Source of the DNA: Paracoccaceae bacterium
GTDB taxonomy: Bacteria; Pseudomonadota; Alphaproteobacteria; Rhodobacterales; Rhodobacteraceae
DNA length: 9,114 nt
Assembly: GCA_023260935.1 (NCBI GenBank)
Contig: JALQTL010000232.1
Span: 1-9,114, forward strand
Reading direction: 5' to 3'
In this document: piece after piece, positions 1-6,882 of the stretch
Numbering within the stretch: position 1 is the stretch's first letter
Layout of the letters: each line of letters begins with the position of its first letter
Position numbers and translations under genes: made by a program
Notes under the pieces: model-generated
Told to the model about the DNA's origin: nothing
The model's input: only the letters and a program-made list of their open reading frames with translations
Database searches by the model: none

Positions 1-570
1 GCCTGCGTGCAGTGGTGGGGTGTGCAAGAGCAGCAAGCCATATTGAGCCAACCACCAGCGTCTAGTTTGGCTGCTCAATCAGGTCTGCGTGCCGGTGACC
101 ATGTGCGTGAGCTTCGCGCGGTGGACGCTGATGCCGCGCAAGCGGTGCGTTCATTTCAGGCGCTGCGCTGGGAACTTAGCCAAGCGGTGTCCGCCGGCGT
201 AGACATAGAGCTGGGCGTGGCCAACGGCGCCGATACCACTTTGTCACCGCTGCGCTGGTATGTGCTGAACATCTCCAAGTTGCCAAACAAAGAGCCTAGC
301 GCGCAGACGTTCAACGCATTGGGTATCACGGTGCCGTTTATGCCGGCGGAAATTGGCCAAGTGGTCGTAGGCGGAGCGGGCGCAGCTGCCGGCTTGCAAT
401 TGGGTGACCAAGTGTTGCGTATTGACGGCGAGCGTGTCGCAGACGCACAAGCCCTGCGTCAGCATATTCAAAGCCGTGTCGATGCGTCGGGCAGCGCGTT
501 GGCCCCTCAGGTGTGGCTGGTGCAGCGCGGCGAGCAAACGCTTGAGTTGGCGGTGCAGCCACAGCCTGAT
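1..570 (+). CDS. rseP: RIP zinc metalloprotease RseP, tandem-PDZ middle fragment (partial at both ends)
   Basis: The frame is open from base 1 (Ala-Cys-Val-Gln-Trp-Trp) to the junction near 570. Two PDZ domains are visible. The first contains 'AAQSGLRAGDHV' and the second 'IGQVVVGGAGAAAGLQLGD' followed by 'VLRIDGERVADAQALRQHI', then a closing strand 'LELAVQP'. This tandem arrangement and these motifs are typical of RseP (EcfE/YaeL), the inner-membrane site-2 protease that cleaves anti-sigma-E and remnant signal peptides. In the family the HExxH catalytic helix lies before the PDZ pair and the LDG helix and last membrane segments after it. Both are absent here: the N-terminal part lies beyond the window edge and the C-terminal part is cut at the junction. 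The style resembles Burkholderiales/Comamonadaceae homologues. GC is moderate (37, 36, 31 and 35 of 60 in four sampled lines) and TTG leucine codons are frequent. The same frame stays open to 1419, but beyond about 570 it is antisense to the glycosyltransferase and not real protein. Confidence 0.8.
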
Positions 571-582
571 CAGGGCGCGTTC
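556..582. other. Probable chimeric junction between two unrelated genomes
   Basis: The rseP reading on the + strand makes sense up to 'LAVQPQPD' (about 570). The glycosyltransferase reading on the - strand makes sense down to about its residue 261, whose ATC codon is 570-568. The two genes lie on opposite strands, both lack their expected ends, and no stop codon, transposase, inverted repeat or attachment site separates them. The palindrome TGATCA, containing GATC, sits exactly here at 567-572. Such a short shared or restriction-type sequence would fit a ligation or assembly artefact, although a GATC in a given 27-base stretch is not rare by chance. The exact breakpoint cannot be fixed from sequence alone. 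A real rearrangement that destroyed rseP, usually an important gene, is less likely. Confidence 0.75.
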
Positions 583-1350
583 GGCAGTGCTGAAGGTGGA
601 CTGGTCCAGAAGATGCAGGCAGGCGGCGTGAAAGCGGGCGTTCTGATCGCGCATCTGCCCCGAAGTCAGCCGTTCCCAGGGCACCACGGGGCGGGCGGCA
701 TGGATGATGCGTTGGGAAAACAGCGTATCATGGCTGCCGCGGATGCCATCGCGCAGGGCAAGGGCAAAAAGCGTCAGGTGGTCGGTGGCCCAGACATCGG
801 GGTGCAGGGCGCGGATTTCCTCGGTGACGCTGATGCAGGCCTCGCGCCGCCACATGCCATAATACCAGCTGGAGGAGGACCGGAACATCTGCGCCCAAAG
901 CCGTGTCAGGCGCGGCCCGGCATCATCGGGGCGATAGGGGAAATCACGCCGGGTCGTGCCGGGGGATGCCTCGCGCCGGATATCGCCCACCGCCAGCACG
1001 GTTTCGGGGCGGCGGTCCAGAAGATCGGCCAGTACCGCCAGATAGGTATCGGCGGAAAGATCGTCATGCGCGCGCCACAGGAAATAGGGGGCACTGGCCT
1101 GATCGCGGGCAAAAAGGAAGTTTTCCAGCGGGCCCGAGGTGGTTTCATGGCGGATATGGCGGAACCGGCTGTCCTTTGCGGCATAGCGGGCGCAGATCTC
1201 GGGCGTGGCATCGCTGGACCCGTTGTCCGACAGGATCACCTCGAAATCGCGCATCGTCTGGCCCGCGATGCAGGCCAGCGATTCCTCCAGCAATGCGGCC
1301 CCGTTATAGACCGGCACGGCCACCGAAACCCGCGGCATGTGGGGGGGCAT
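568..1350 (-). CDS. Family 2 glycosyltransferase, C-terminus lost at the junction
   Basis: Inferred to transfer a nucleotide-activated sugar, plausibly the one made by this operon, onto a growing polysaccharide or O-antigen at the cytoplasmic face. A GT-A fold is indicated by the N-terminal 'VSVAVPVYNGAALLEES' (residues 8-24), 'QTMRDFEVILSDNGSSD' (31-47) and the DxD-like 'AHDDLSADTY' (95-103), whose Asp96/Asp97 probably bind the metal-nucleotide. The start is ATG 1350, preceded by GGAAGGG at 1360-1366. It lies 5 nt after the stop of the upstream methyltransferase. ATG 1338, four codons in, is a less likely alternative. About 261 residues are credible. Below about 568 the frame continues to a stop at 244-246, giving a 368-residue ORF, but those last ~107 residues are antisense of rseP. 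The real C-terminus is unknown. Donor and acceptor cannot be told from sequence. Confidence 0.85.
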
Positions 1351-1355
1351 GGGGG

Positions 1356-2126
1356 TCAGCCCTTCCGGCGCAGAAAGCCGTCGGGGGCGACGGAGACCAT
1401 CAACTTTGCATCCATCTGATGATCGATCTCGAAATCGGGATGTGATGGCAGCCAGGCATGGACGGCGCTTTTCGGGCTGTTGCCCGGCCCCCAGGGGCGG
1501 CCAAAGGCAAGCTCTTGCGGCAGGTCTTCGACGACCGTGTCGAACACGATGCAATAGCTGCCGGGGCTGACCATCGGGGCATAGGCCTCCAATTCGGCCA
1601 GAACGTGATCATGGCTGTGATGGCTGTCGAGGCAAACCAGGACGCGCTTCGCGCCTCCAACTTCCGCCCTGACCCGATCCACGATCCCCGCATCTATTGA
1701 TGATCCTTCGATCATCGTGATCCGGTTTGACATCGGATGGGCCTCAATCGCGGTGCGGTTATGGGCACGGATGTCGATATCCACCCCCACGACTTTGCGA
1801 GCAGGCTTTGCAGGGTCCATCACCTGACCAGCCTCGGTGGCGTCGCAGAGGTCGAGAAGGGCAAGAAGCGAGGCAGACAGGATCAGCGATCCGCCATGGG
1901 CGATGCCGGTTTCAACGATCACATCAGGCCGGGTGCGCCACACCAGTTCCTGCATGGCGATCATGTCCTGAGGGTATTGAATGATGGGCCGCCCCATCCA
2001 GAAGAAATTGTAGGAATATTTTGCTACGACGGATTCCCGCAAAAACGCTTTCGCCGTTGACCTCAATGGGGCGTTGCCAGGCACCTCCTTCAGCCGCGTG
2101 GTAACGTCGCGTTCGAAATCAGTCAT
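1356..2126 (-). CDS. CmcI / rhamnosyl O-methyltransferase family SAM-dependent methyltransferase
   Basis: The 256-residue protein belongs to the family often labelled 'cephalosporin hydroxylase' (CmcI). Members outside beta-lactam clusters include sugar O-methyltransferases such as the mycobacterial rhamnosyl 2-O-methyltransferase. Visible motifs are 'WMGRPIIQYPQDM' (43-55), the SAM-binding loop 'VETGIAHGGS' (71-80), 'VVGVDIDIR' (112-120) holding an acidic residue expected to bind the SAM ribose, and the metal/active-site-like 'CLDSHHSHDHV' (165-175) with 'IVFDT' (193-197). ATG 2126 overlaps the upstream gene's stop by 8 nt (ATGACTGA), with AGAGG at 2135-2139 as ribosome site, so translation is probably coupled. 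In this operon a sugar hydroxyl, for example O-2 of the deoxyhexose or its glycosylated product, is the most likely target. Regiochemistry is not visible. GC is low locally (30 of 60 at 1981-2040). Confidence 0.85.
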   Translation of the reverse strand: MTDFERDVTTRLKEVPGNAPLRSTAKAFLRESVVAKYSYNFFWMGRPIIQYPQDMIAMQELVWRTRPDVIVETGIAHGGSLILSASLLALLDLCDATEAGQVMDPAKPARKVVGVDIDIRAHNRTAIEAHPMSNRITMIEGSSIDAGIVDRVRAEVGGAKRVLVCLDSHHSHDHVLAELEAYAPMVSPGSYCIVFDTVVEDLPQELAFGRPWGPGNSPKSAVHAWLPSHPDFEIDHQMDAKLMVSVAPDGFLRRKG

Positions 2127-3174
2127 GGCTCATACCTCTGCAGTCGAAATCCGGGCCCGCCATTGCGCGGACCTCATCCAAGTAATTGGGGTTCATCACA
2201 TAGATTCGGCTGCCTTTGGGCAGGCCAGCCAATCCCTCCTCGGGAGACAAGACGCGCAGCCCGGTCGCGGCCAGATATCGTCCCTGCTTTGCGGGATTGA
2301 TGTCGATGACACGATCGACCGGATGGCCGGCCCGTTCACGCAACAAGGCAAAAATCACGCCCTTCGACGCCCCACCCCAGACCACGACGCGACCCCGGTC
2401 CTGTCCTGCCTCGGCGGCGAGACGATCTGTCAGATCCTCAGGGAATTCGACCGCATCGGTCGGGTCTCGCCTGGGTTTGCGCAGCGTCGCCAGGTCGGCG
2501 ATCACGGTCAGATATTGGCCGCCAAAGGCCCGCCCGGCATAAAGGACCCGACCGAAGATGCGGTCAAAGTCGGTCAGTCGGAAGTAGTTTACATGCTCGT
2601 AGAAGATATCGAACCATGCCCGGTTGCGACAGATCCAGTCCAGGCACGGAACTTCGATATAGATCAGGCCCCTTTGGCCGTTTGCCTTGGCCAGAAGCTG
2701 TAGAAACCCCACCGGGTCCTGGATATGTTCCAGCACATGCCGCAGGATCAGACCCTCGCCGGTGATCCCGAGATCCTCTGTGAAGTATTCCCGCCGCACC
2801 ACTGGATTTGACCCTTCATAGGTTGGGTCATAGCCCACGACATCAGTGCCACGGGCGCGCAGCAATTCAAGGAAGGTGCCCTTGCCGCAGCCGACCTCGA
2901 CAAGCCCGGTCCGACTCATATGGGCCTCGACCAGATCGGCTACCGTTTCCATATGAGCCTTGAAAAGGGGAGAATGTCCCTGCTCGTTCTGGTAGGCGCC
3001 GTCATAGTCCAACAAGGCTGCATCGAAGGCTGCATTGCGGACCAGGCCAGTGTCCATGTCTTCTACCAGTCGCATATCGCCCCTGGGACAGTTCCTGCCG
3101 GCGTCGCGGGTGTCATACATCCGGTTCTGAAAGATTGGCAGCCCGTCTTGCCGGTACAACTCTCGCAGGGTCAC
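2119..3174 (-). CDS. Divergent sugar C-methyltransferase-family protein lacking the N-terminal zinc cysteines
   Basis: A 351-residue class I SAM-dependent methyltransferase. Motif I is 'VEVGCGKGTF' (92-101), followed by 'VVGYDP' (112-117). It shares a whole-length layout with the TylC3-type enzyme encoded at 4021-5265. 'RHVLEHIQD' (145-153) matches the 'YAHVPDI' region there. 'FYEHVNYF' (191-198) matches 'YHEHFSYL', keeping Glu193 and His194. The C-terminal Methyltransf_14-like features 'WGGASKG' (266-272) and 'INPAKQG' (292-298) are also present. The N-terminal CxxC pairs that bind zinc in that family are missing. The start chosen is GTG 3174, with AAAGGA at 3180-3185, 10 nt after the SDR stop. 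An open frame reaches 3315 but would overlap the SDR coding region. The substrate is unknown: a second methylation of the nucleotide sugar or a non-catalytic partner are both possible. Confidence 0.82.
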   Translation of the reverse strand: MTLRELYRQDGLPIFQNRMYDTRDAGRNCPRGDMRLVEDMDTGLVRNAAFDAALLDYDGAYQNEQGHSPLFKAHMETVADLVEAHMSRTGLVEVGCGKGTFLELLRARGTDVVGYDPTYEGSNPVVRREYFTEDLGITGEGLILRHVLEHIQDPVGFLQLLAKANGQRGLIYIEVPCLDWICRNRAWFDIFYEHVNYFRLTDFDRIFGRVLYAGRAFGGQYLTVIADLATLRKPRRDPTDAVEFPEDLTDRLAAEAGQDRGRVVVWGGASKGVIFALLRERAGHPVDRVIDINPAKQGRYLAATGLRVLSPEEGLAGLPKGSRIYVMNPNYLDEVRAMAGPDFDCRGMSHD

Positions 3175-3179
3175 GTTCG

Positions 3180-3185
3180 TCCTTT
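3180..3185 (-). promoter_or_regulatory. Shine-Dalgarno AAAGGA fixing a GTG start
   Basis: On the - strand AAAGGA begins at the last base of the SDR stop codon (TGA, 3187-3185) and lies 5 nt before GTG 3174. It is the best ribosome site near the start of the divergent methyltransferase. It favours GTG 3174 over the longer open frame reaching 3315, which would overlap the SDR coding region by more than 100 nt. Confidence 0.65.
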
Positions 3186-4024
3186 CAAGCCATTGCGGCC
3201 AGGCTGGGCACACCCACGACATAGGCCGGATCATCCGCACTGTCGGGTCGAGCGCCGAGGCGTATGAGGTCGGGGCGACCATAGCTTTCGGCGATCCTGG
3301 CAGCAAGGGCGGCAATGGTGACAGGAAGGCCCGAACAGATGTTCAAGGGGCCGGTCAGACCACGCAAGCTGACCTCGGCGATCTGACGGCCGGCCTCAGC
3401 CACGTCTAGGAAATCCCTCAGTTGCCGGCCGGATGTCAGTTCAACGGGCTCGCCCGCGGCGAGCCTGCCATGGATATAGGGCACCAGACGGCGCGGGTCT
3501 TCGCCCTGCCCGAAAAGATAGAAAAGGCGGCACCAGGCGAAGCCCATTCCCGGCAGGTTTCCCGTCAGGGCCATGAAGGTGGCGGCCTTGGCCGACCCAT
3601 AGGGTGTGGCCGCGGCGAGCGGGGCGTGGGTGGTCAGCGGCTGGTGCGGGAGGACGGCCGCTGCGCTCAAGTCATATTCGAAGCAGGTGCCTATGCCGGT
3701 GAAATGCCGCACTCCGGCTGCGGCCGCGCCCTGTGCCAGGCGCAGCGTACCCACCAGACAATCGAGGTTCAGGGGCGAGTGCAGATACTTTCCCGGCTCG
3801 GCATACCAGGCGACATGAACCACAGCGTCATGCCCGGCGCAGGTGTTGGCCCAGAAGCTGGCGGGTTCTGCGAAGAGGTCCGGGCTGCGCAGTGGCGTCA
3901 CGCCGATGGGCGCGGGTCTGTCCGGGCGCAGGACGGCGGTCACTTGCGCCCCTTTGGCCAATAGATGGCGCAAGACCTGCGTCCCGACGAAGCCAGTCGC
4001 CCCGGTCAGCAGGACGCGCGTCAC
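3185..4024 (-). CDS. NAD(P)-dependent extended SDR, probable nucleotide-sugar 4-ketoreductase or epimerase
   Basis: The 279-residue protein has the Rossmann dinucleotide loop 'TGATGFVG' (7-14), a Thr at 113 in 'GIGTCFEYD' where the family has its catalytic Ser/Thr, and the YxxxK pair Tyr142/Lys146 in 'TPYGSAK'. 'GQLRDFLDV'-type substrate-domain sequence appears near 200-208 ('RQLRDFLDV') and 'GPLNICSG' at 225-232. This is the NAD-dependent epimerase/dehydratase family. Lying directly after the C-methyltransferase, it most likely reduces the 4-keto group of the methylated CDP-sugar, but an epimerase role is possible. The start is GTG 4024, overlapping the previous stop as GTGA (4 nt). The protein ends at 'VVGVPSLAAMA', about where relatives show a 'LGWxP' motif and 20-30 further residues, so the C-terminus looks short. 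The catalytic core is intact. Confidence 0.85.
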   Translation of the reverse strand: MTRVLLTGATGFVGTQVLRHLLAKGAQVTAVLRPDRPAPIGVTPLRSPDLFAEPASFWANTCAGHDAVVHVAWYAEPGKYLHSPLNLDCLVGTLRLAQGAAAAGVRHFTGIGTCFEYDLSAAAVLPHQPLTTHAPLAAATPYGSAKAATFMALTGNLPGMGFAWCRLFYLFGQGEDPRRLVPYIHGRLAAGEPVELTSGRQLRDFLDVAEAGRQIAEVSLRGLTGPLNICSGLPVTIAALAARIAESYGRPDLIRLGARPDSADDPAYVVGVPSLAAMA

Positions 4025-5265
4025 GACACCACCAGTTCCGGCACGGCCGTGACAAAGCGGGTGCCTTGGGCGGCGAGGGGGGCCAGTTGGGCGCGGACTT
4101 CGGCGGCGATGTTCCAGGGCAGGATCACCACATAATCGGGAGGGCTGCTGTTCAGCGCCTCGGGCGGCAGGATGGGGATATGGCTGCCCGGCATCAGCTT
4201 GCCCTGTTTCGACGGTGCCGCATCGCAGACGAAGGGCAGAAGATCGGGCTTCACGCCGGCATAGTTCAAAAGCGTGTTGCCCTTGGCCGCCGCCCCATAG
4301 GCGGCCACTGTCTTGCCCTCGGCCTTGGCCTGCAACAGAAAGCGCAGAAAGCCGTTCTTCACCGCATCGGCGCGGGGCTGGAAGCTTTCATAGCCTGAAA
4401 GGCTGTTCATCCCCCGGGCCTGCTCTTCGGCCAGCAGCGCCGCGACGGCGGGGGATTGCGGGTGACTGGCGCCCATCCGGCAGCCATAGACCCGCAAACT
4501 GCCGCCATGGGTGGGCAATTCCTGAACATCAAAGATCCGCAGGCCGGCGGCGGCAAAGATCCGCTCGGTGGTGCCCAGGGAGAGATAGGAGAAATGTTCG
4601 TGATAGACCGTGTCGAACTGGCAGAATTCGATCAGCCGCATCAGATGCGGGAATTCCAGCGTGATCACGCCTTCGGGCTTCAGGACCGTGGCCAGCCCCC
4701 TGGTGAAATCATTGATGTCGGGCACATGGGCATAGACATTGTTGCCCGCCACCAGATCGGCCGCCAAGCCTTCGGCCACCAGCCCCTCGGCCATGGCCTG
4801 CCCGAAAAAGGCGCGCCGCACCGGAATGCCCTGCGCCTCGGCCACCGCGGCGGTGGAGGCGGTGGGTTCCACCCCAAGGCAGGGGATGCCGGCCGCCACG
4901 AAGTTGCGCAACAGATAGCCGTCATTCGCCGCCACCTCGATCACATGGCTGGCGGCGGTCAGGCCGAAGCGGGCGGTCACCATCGCGGCATAGCGCGCGG
5001 CATGGTCAAGCCAGCTTTTGGAGGTTGAGGAGAAATAGGCGTATTCGGCATCGAAAAGCGCCTCGGCAGCCGTGAAATCCTCGGTCTGGACCAGAAAGCA
5101 GGTGCCGCAGACCGAAAGCCGCAGGGGCCATGTCATTTCGGGCGCGTTCAGCGCCTCGGGCGCCAGATAGGCGTTGGAGGGCGGCGCATAGCCCAGATCC
5201 AGAAAGCGCCGGGTCAGCGGGGCTTGGCAATGGCGACAGGTCTGGGGGCGACAGGTCTGGGTCAT
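4021..5265 (-). CDS. TylC3-type nucleotide-sugar C3-methyltransferase
   Basis: The 414-residue protein has the full three-domain layout of the NDP-hexose C-methyltransferases (TylC3, TcaB9). First comes an N-terminal zinc-binding domain with Cys10/Cys13 ('CRHC') and Cys53/Cys56 ('CGTC'), plus 'LDLGYAPPSNAYL' (22-34). Then comes a SAM domain with 'IEVAANDGYLL' (109-119) and 'GVEP' (131-134). The C-terminal Methyltransf_14-type domain has 'YGAAAKGNTLLN' (323-334) and 'APSKQGKLMPGS' (350-361). The signature 'YHEHFSYLSL' (221-230) carries Glu223/His224, which align with residues implicated in catalysis in TcaB9. His180 in 'YAHVPDI' is also kept. It is expected to add a methyl group from SAM to C3 of a 4-keto-6-deoxyhexose. 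The sugar carrier is probably CDP, given rfbF and rfbG upstream. ATG 5265 overlaps the epimerase stop (ATGA). A perfect 15-bp tandem duplication lies near its 5' end. Confidence 0.9.
   Translation of the reverse strand: MTQTCRPQTCRHCQAPLTRRFLDLGYAPPSNAYLAPEALNAPEMTWPLRLSVCGTCFLVQTEDFTAAEALFDAEYAYFSSTSKSWLDHAARYAAMVTARFGLTAASHVIEVAANDGYLLRNFVAAGIPCLGVEPTASTAAVAEAQGIPVRRAFFGQAMAEGLVAEGLAADLVAGNNVYAHVPDINDFTRGLATVLKPEGVITLEFPHLMRLIEFCQFDTVYHEHFSYLSLGTTERIFAAAGLRIFDVQELPTHGGSLRVYGCRMGASHPQSPAVAALLAEEQARGMNSLSGYESFQPRADAVKNGFLRFLLQAKAEGKTVAAYGAAAKGNTLLNYAGVKPDLLPFVCDAAPSKQGKLMPGSHIPILPPEALNSSPPDYVVILPWNIAAEVRAQLAPLAAQGTRFVTAVPELVVS
5232..5261 (-). repeat. Perfect 15-bp tandem duplication in the C-methyltransferase N-terminus
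   Basis: Bases 5232-5246 and 5247-5261 are identical (+ strand unit ggcgacaggtctggg). On the coding strand this gives the repeated peptide in 'TQTCRPQTCRHC' (residues 2-13), so Cys5 is a copy of Cys10, the first predicted zinc ligand. The length is a multiple of three, so the frame is kept. It looks like a recent slippage duplication of the first few codons after the start. Confidence 0.9.
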
Positions 5266-5807
5266 CGGATCGGTTCCAGCGTATCAAGGCCCGGATGCGC
5301 GGCATCGCGGGGCGACAGATCGGCCACCGGGCGGGGCCATGGAATGCCAAGGCGCGGGTCATCGTGGCGCAGCCCGCCTTCATGGGCGGGGCTGTAGACC
5401 TGCGAATGGAAATAAAGAAGCTCGGTTTCCGGGCAAAGCGTCTGAAAGCCATGGGCAAAGCCTTCGGGGATATAGGCCATGCTGCGGTTTTCCGCGCTCA
5501 GTTCCAGCGCCGTCCACTGCCCGAAACTGGCAGAGCCTGCGCGCAGGTCCACCATCACGTCGAAGATGGCGCCCTTCAGACAGCGCACCATCTTGACCTC
5601 GGCCATCGGCGGGCGCTGGAAATGCAGCCCGCGCAGGGTGCCTTCGGCCCGGCTGAACGAGGTGTTGCACTGCACCCAGGCGGTGGCCAGCCCGTGATCC
5701 GCGAATTCTTCGGCGCAGAACAGCCGGGCAAAGAAGCCGCGGGCATCTTCGCGCCGGTCCAGATCGATGCGGAAGGCACCGGCAAGGGGCAGGGGGGTAA
5801 AGATCAT
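5262..5807 (-). CDS. rfbC: RmlC/RfbC-type 4-keto-6-deoxysugar 3,5-epimerase (cupin)
   Basis: The 181-residue length fits the dTDP-4-dehydrorhamnose 3,5-epimerase family. 'TLRGLHFQ' (57-64) holds the catalytic base His62. 'MVDLRAGSASFGQW' (85-98) and 'YIPEGFAHGFQ' (112-122) form the cupin core. Tyr132 in 'LLYFHS' and Asp150 in 'HDDPRLGIPWP' match the conserved tyrosine and aspartate positions. It epimerises C3 and/or C5 of a 4-keto-6-deoxyhexose in the cytoplasm. Family members are usually named for dTDP substrates. Because it sits between rfbG and a C-methyltransferase and no dTDP-glucose enzymes are present, CDP-4-keto-6-deoxyglucose is the likelier substrate (inference). ATG 5807 overlaps the rfbG stop by 4 nt (ATGA). 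Whether it acts at both C3 and C5 or only one cannot be judged. Confidence 0.88.
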   Translation of the reverse strand: MIFTPLPLAGAFRIDLDRREDARGFFARLFCAEEFADHGLATAWVQCNTSFSRAEGTLRGLHFQRPPMAEVKMVRCLKGAIFDVMVDLRAGSASFGQWTALELSAENRSMAYIPEGFAHGFQTLCPETELLYFHSQVYSPAHEGGLRHDDPRLGIPWPRPVADLSPRDAAHPGLDTLEPIR

Positions 5808-6880
5808 GCGGCCCCCGTTTTGGCCTGATGGGCCGCGATCTGGGCCCGTGTCAGGGCCTTTGCATCCTGCCCGTCATGCAGTCCGCGATACCATGAAACC
5901 GTCTCTGACACAGCGGTTTCAAAGCCCCAGCGCGGCGCCCAGCCCAAGGTGGCGCGGGCCTTGTCGATGGTCAGGGCCAGCCGCCCGGCCTCATGCACGG
6001 CGGCGGGGTCCGAGGCATCGACCCAGCGCCCCGGCCAATGGCCAAGCGCGGTTTCCACCAGATCGCGCACCGTGCGCAGGTCCACCGCCTCGGGGCCGAA
6101 GTTGAACCCGTCCTGCCACTGGGCATCGGGGGATGTGGCCAGCCGTTCGGCCAGCGTCAGATAGCCGGCCAGCGGGTCCAGCACATGCTGCCAGGGCCGC
6201 ACGGCATGGGGGTTGCGCAGGGAAAGCGCCCGGCCGGCGGCAAGGGCGCGCATCAGATCGGGCAGGATACGGTCTTCCGACCAGTCGCCCCCGCCGATCA
6301 CATTGCCCGCCCGCGCCGTGGCGATGCGCAGGCCATGGGCCCCGCCGCCAAAGGATTTGCGCCAGCTTTGCGCCACCAGTTCGGTGCCGGCCTTCGAGGC
6401 GGAATAGGGATCATGCCCGCCCAGACGGTCGGTTTCGCGGTAGGCATGCACCCATTCGCGGTTGTCATAGACCTTGTCTGTTGTCACCACGACAACGGCG
6501 ATGGGGCTTTCCAGGCGGGTCAGCGCCTCCAGCAGATGCGCGGTGCCCATCACATTCGTGGCCCATGTCGCCACCGGTTCCCGGTATGACCGGCGCACCA
6601 GCGGTTGCGCCGCCAGATGCAGCACGATCTGGGGCGCCACGTCACGCACCCGGGCGGCCACGGCGCCGGCATCGCGGATATCCAGCGTGGCATGATCCAT
6701 CCGCCGGGCCAGCCCCAGCTGGTCAAACAGCGCAGGGGTGGTTTCGGGCGGCAGGGCCAGACCGGAAAGCGCGGCCCCCCGGTCCAGCAGCATTTCGCAC
6801 AGCCACGATCCCTTGAACCCGGTATGCCCGGTGACCAGAACCCGCCTGCCCTGCCAGCTGAACCCCCCGCTGCCCATCAT
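5804..6880 (-). CDS. rfbG: CDP-glucose 4,6-dehydratase
   Basis: The 358-residue protein converts CDP-glucose to CDP-4-keto-6-deoxyglucose using bound NAD. Its length matches Yersinia/Salmonella RfbG (DdhB). The Rossmann loop 'VTGHTGFKGSWL' (16-27) with the FKGSW extension is the hallmark of this enzyme rather than dTDP-glucose dehydratase. 'VTTDKVYDN' (132-140) contains the active-site Asp135/Lys136, and Tyr159/Lys163 form the YxxxK pair in 'DPYSASK'. 'RAGNVIGGGDWSEDRILPD' is the substrate-loop signature. The start is taken as ATG 6880, two bases after the rfbF stop. ATG 6877 is adjacent and equally possible. An open frame extends to 6922, but that would overlap rfbF. No strong ribosome site is visible, so coupling to rfbF translation is likely. 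Confidence 0.94.
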   Translation of the reverse strand: MMGSGGFSWQGRRVLVTGHTGFKGSWLCEMLLDRGAALSGLALPPETTPALFDQLGLARRMDHATLDIRDAGAVAARVRDVAPQIVLHLAAQPLVRRSYREPVATWATNVMGTAHLLEALTRLESPIAVVVVTTDKVYDNREWVHAYRETDRLGGHDPYSASKAGTELVAQSWRKSFGGGAHGLRIATARAGNVIGGGDWSEDRILPDLMRALAAGRALSLRNPHAVRPWQHVLDPLAGYLTLAERLATSPDAQWQDGFNFGPEAVDLRTVRDLVETALGHWPGRWVDASDPAAVHEAGRLALTIDKARATLGWAPRWGFETAVSETVSWYRGLHDGQDAKALTRAQIAAHQAKTGAA

Positions 6881-6882
6881 GT

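Noticed and set aside
244..567. C-terminal extension of the glycosyltransferase ORF
   Set aside because: It is antisense to well-matched RseP PDZ sequence and is an artefact of reading through the junction.
7..1419. Long + strand ORF of 470 codons
   Set aside because: Only the part up to about 570 is RseP. The rest is antisense to a clear glycosyltransferase on the - strand, open because of high GC.
1981..2640. Lower GC in the methyltransferase end of the operon as a sign of separate acquisition
   Set aside because: Sampled 60-base stretches there have 29-30 G/C against 44-46 in parts of rfbG and the C-methyltransferase. However, the conserved part of rfbF is just as low (28 of 60 at 7441-7500), so local protein constraint explains it as well.
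2074..2703. 209-codon + strand ORF
   Set aside because: It is antisense to the divergent methyltransferase, shows no recognisable motifs and has the composition of a shadow frame.
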